64,000 nt of DNA, from positions 1,178,001 through 1,242,000 of the forward strand of contig OZ254962.1 of assembly GCA_965276005.1 (NCBI GenBank). Direction: 5' to 3'. Below the pieces are notes generated by a model. That model was not told where the DNA came from, searched no databases, and saw only the letters and a list, made by a program, of their open reading frames with translations. Made by a program: the position numbers and the translations under genes. This DNA is from G965232465 sp965276005 (GTDB taxonomy: Bacteria; Pseudomonadota; Alphaproteobacteria; JAQWUY01). Positions 61,934 through 64,000 of the stretch are shown in pieces; within the stretch, counting starts at the first letter, position 1; every line of letters starts with the position of its first letter.

Positions 61934-64000
61934 ATGTCTAGGATTAATAAGAAAGATACCAGCGTTTCTGTTGATAAGAATGGTACGGTGGATATAGGTA
62001 TTGCTAGTTTTGGTTTTGCTGTGGGATCACCGCTTGCAAATATGGAGGTTAAGTTTACATCTGAAGTAGATGAATCCAAACATCGGTGTAATGTTGTTGG
62101 CTCTGCGGGTAAATTTGTGGGGCTGTTGACGGGCAACTTCTCAGCAAGTGTTACTGAGGATTATAAGAGTGGCAAGCTTAGTGGGTCTTTTTCGGGAAGT
62201 ATGAGCGTCGGTTTTAATTCAGATAATTTCATAGGAATTGGGGTGAAAAACGATTCAGAACAGACAAATGGTAATATATTAAAAAATGAAACGACAACGG
62301 GATACAGAGTAAAATCTAAATCTATATTGTTTGATGTTGACAAAGTTACTGAGATACATAAAAGTACAAGTACTGATGGTGGTGGTTTTTCAGTATTTTA
62401 TAACGCAATTCTTGCTGGTTGCAATGGATTAAGTGCTGCCGGTGGTACAGTTGCTAGTGCTGTCAAACCAGTTGGTGGTGCAGCTGCTGGTGCTATTGAT
62501 ATGGTTGCCGGTGCGGTTGGCAGTGCTGCTAGTAAAGTTGGCGGTGCCATTGCTGGTGCTGCCAGGGCAGTTGGCAAGGCGGTTGGCAAGGTCGCCAGTA
62601 AGATTGACAAAGCCATTGGCAGTGTGGTTAGTGGGGTTGCCAAGACATTTTCATCCTCATCGAACAGCGATTCCGATAGTGATAGCGGTTCTAGCAGTAG
62701 CAGCAGCGATTCGGGTTCCAGCAGTAGCAGCAGCGATTCTGGTAGCGGGTCAAGTGTGGTAAGTTCTATTTCTAGTGCGGTAAGCAGCGTTGCCGATGCG
62801 ATTAGCAGTGCTGCTAGTAGTATCGGCAGCGCTATTGGTAGCATATTCAGTAGTTCACCGCCCCCGCCGCCTCCACCGCCACCGCCGCCCCCTCCTCCAC
62901 CTCCTCCGCAGTCTAGTAGCAGCAGTAGTAGCGATAGCGACAGCAGCGGTAAACCCATTATTTTAGACTTGGACGGGGACGGTATCGAATTGGTCGATCT
63001 CAAAGATTCCAGCGTATTCTTTGATATTAATGGCGATGGCTACCGTAACAACATGGGCTGGGTCAATGCAGACGATGGGTTCTTGGCTATCGACCTAAAC
63101 GGTGATGGTCTTGTTACCGACTTCCGTGAGCTTGCGTTTAAAGAATATGACGACAACGCCAGAACCGACCTCGAAGGCTTAAAAGTGTTCGACAGCAACA
63201 AAAACGGCTATCTAGATAAAGGCGATAAATACTGGGATAAATTCGGCGTGTGGCAAGATAAAAACCAAAACGGTATAACAGACGCAGGCGAATTTACAGG
63301 TCTGGACGCATTCGGTATGAAACAGCTAAAACTAGACAGCGACAGAGTTACTACTAAACATGGCAGAAATACCTCATATGGCACGGGCGAATATGAAATG
63401 ACAAACGGCACTAAACGGGCATTTGGTGATATTGGACTGGGCTATTCAGATCTTGGCTTCAGAGTCAATGCCGATGACTCTGTCGACATGCGATCCGTAT
63501 CCGGGCGTGTCATACGGCAAGTCAAAGACAACAGCGGCGTTACCATTAAACTAACCAGCAATTTGGCAGGCGTCATAGGAGGGGCAGGCAACGATACCCT
63601 AGAAGCAGGTGACGCCTTAAATGTACTCCTATCCGGTCAAGATGGCAACGATACACTGATTGGCAGTGCCGGTGATGACTGGTTAGTCGGTGGCTTGGGG
63701 GTCGATACCCTTAAAGCCGGCGATGGACATGATATATTGTTCTTCGACAATGCAGACATTAGCGGTGCCACCGTTGACGGCGGCGATGGCTACGATGTGG
63801 CATATGCCACAGGCTATACAGGTGTCCGCCTAGATGTACATACCCACAATATCGAAGCTGTATTCGGCACCGAATATAGCGATAGTTTCAGTACCAGCGG
63901 TAGACAGGGATACTATGCCAATGGCGACGCCGGCGATGACAGCTTCACAGGACGACAAGGCAATGATACCTTTATCGGTGGCGATGGCAACGATAGCTTT
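61934..64000 (+). CDS. RTX-type calcium-binding secreted protein, 3' end outside the window
   Basis: At least 689 codons, open to the right edge. AGGAG lies just before the ATG. There is no N-terminal signal peptide, as expected for type I secretion, whose signal is C-terminal and not visible here. Residues about 150-235 are Ala/Gly-rich with repeated AVGKAVGKVASK-like units. Then come Ser/Asp runs, a 17-proline run (309-325), and a region with LDLDGDGIELVD, FFDINGDGY and IDLNGDGLVTDFREL that resembles EF-hand-like calcium loops of large RTX proteins. From about residue 555 on, nonapeptide RTX repeats such as GGAGNDTLEAGD, GQDGNDTLIG, GGDGNDSF appear. Likely an adhesin or toxin; no catalytic domain is visible in this part. 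Confidence 0.88.
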   Translation, partial: MSRINKKDTSVSVDKNGTVDIGIASFGFAVGSPLANMEVKFTSEVDESKHRCNVVGSAGKFVGLLTGNFSASVTEDYKSGKLSGSFSGSMSVGFNSDNFIGIGVKNDSEQTNGNILKNETTTGYRVKSKSILFDVDKVTEIHKSTSTDGGGFSVFYNAILAGCNGLSAAGGTVASAVKPVGGAAAGAIDMVAGAVGSAASKVGGAIAGAARAVGKAVGKVASKIDKAIGSVVSGVAKTFSSSSNSDSDSDSGSSSSSSDSGSSSSSSDSGSGSSVVSSISSAVSSVADAISSAASSIGSAIGSIFSSSPPPPPPPPPPPPPPPPPQSSSSSSSDSDSSGKPIILDLDGDGIELVDLKDSSVFFDINGDGYRNNMGWVNADDGFLAIDLNGDGLVTDFRELAFKEYDDNARTDLEGLKVFDSNKNGYLDKGDKYWDKFGVWQDKNQNGITDAGEFTGLDAFGMKQLKLDSDRVTTKHGRNTSYGTGEYEMTNGTKRAFGDIGLGYSDLGFRVNADDSVDMRSVSGRVIRQVKDNSGVTIKLTSNLAGVIGGAGNDTLEAGDALNVLLSGQDGNDTLIGSAGDDWLVGGLGVDTLKAGDGHDILFFDNADISGATVDGGDGYDVAYATGYTGVRLDVHTHNIEAVFGTEYSDSFSTSGRQGYYANGDAGDDSFTGRQGNDTFIGGDGNDSF
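62858..62908 (+). repeat. Seventeen-codon polyproline run
   Basis: Seventeen consecutive CCN codons in mixed synonymous use, flanked by AGC/AGT serine codons, inside the RTX gene. The synonymous variety argues for selection on the protein rather than simple slippage. Confidence 0.9.

Noticed and set aside
1..64000. rRNA, tRNA, tmRNA genes and insertion sequences
   Set aside because: None of the expected conserved sequences or transposase motifs were noticed on either strand; a covariance-model scan would be needed to exclude small RNAs fully.

Overview
The window reads as a moderately AT-rich proteobacterial chromosome, most likely an alphaproteobacterium of unresolved lineage. The main clues are the alphaproteobacterial style of ribosomal protein L31, the gene order ispH-thrB-rnhA, a type II (APH-fold) homoserine kinase, and a Uup-type ABC-F protein. 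Housekeeping genes are dense and compact. They are interrupted by large surface or secreted protein genes and by several lower-GC genes that look like genome defence. No rRNA, tRNA, CRISPR array or recognisable insertion sequence was found.

Layout. 0.2-2.5 kb: a two-gene sodium/solute symporter (DUF4212 small subunit plus VC_2705-type large subunit). 2.5-12.6 kb: one giant reverse-strand gene joining a two-partner-secretion (haemagglutinin) N-terminus to about 36 FG-GAP-like repeats. 13-20 kb: MarR-type regulator, asd, nitroreductase, rpmE, a TPR-methyltransferase, an acetyltransferase, an alpha/beta hydrolase, a possible small RNA, and a one-domain voltage-gated cation channel with a calcium-type selectivity filter. 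20-24.3 kb: uup, a G14 tract and a DUF262/DUF1524 (GmrSD-like) gene. 24.4-29 kb: a Crp/Fnr regulator, a perfect FNR-type box placed as in a class II promoter, and an ABC uptake operon whose ATPase is fused to a DUF4213/DUF364 metal-chelation-type domain. 29-33.4 kb: a sacsin-like GHKL ATPase with a DUF3883 nuclease-like end. 33.5-37.6 kb: serine biosynthesis, with serC-serA divergent from serB; SerA carries an extra N-terminal helix-turn-helix domain. 37.5-45.6 kb: a small unlisted gene, rnhA, thrB, ispH, pyrC, ygfZ, an acid phosphatase and alaS, plus a dispersed 126-bp palindromic repeat.

46-57 kb: an IclR regulator, then six tandem overlapping genes each encoding a beta-class DNA methyltransferase fused to a C-terminal GIY-YIG (T5orf172-like) domain, then a three-gene operon for 2-keto-3-deoxy-sugar-acid catabolism of the L-fucose type. 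The six methyltransferase genes are nearly identical except for a hypervariable central block where the target recognition domain should lie. This array is the most unusual element here: it looks like a cassette bank of DNA-recognition specificities that shares catalytic and nuclease modules. It appears to have been inserted between the IclR gene and the catabolic operon.

57.3-64 kb: four tandem paralogues of an unrecognised exported protein, with truncated leftovers of the 5' end of the downstream gene between them, followed by an RTX-type calcium-binding protein that runs off the right edge. The leftovers show that the paralogue family grew by duplication of a unit that included the start of the RTX gene.
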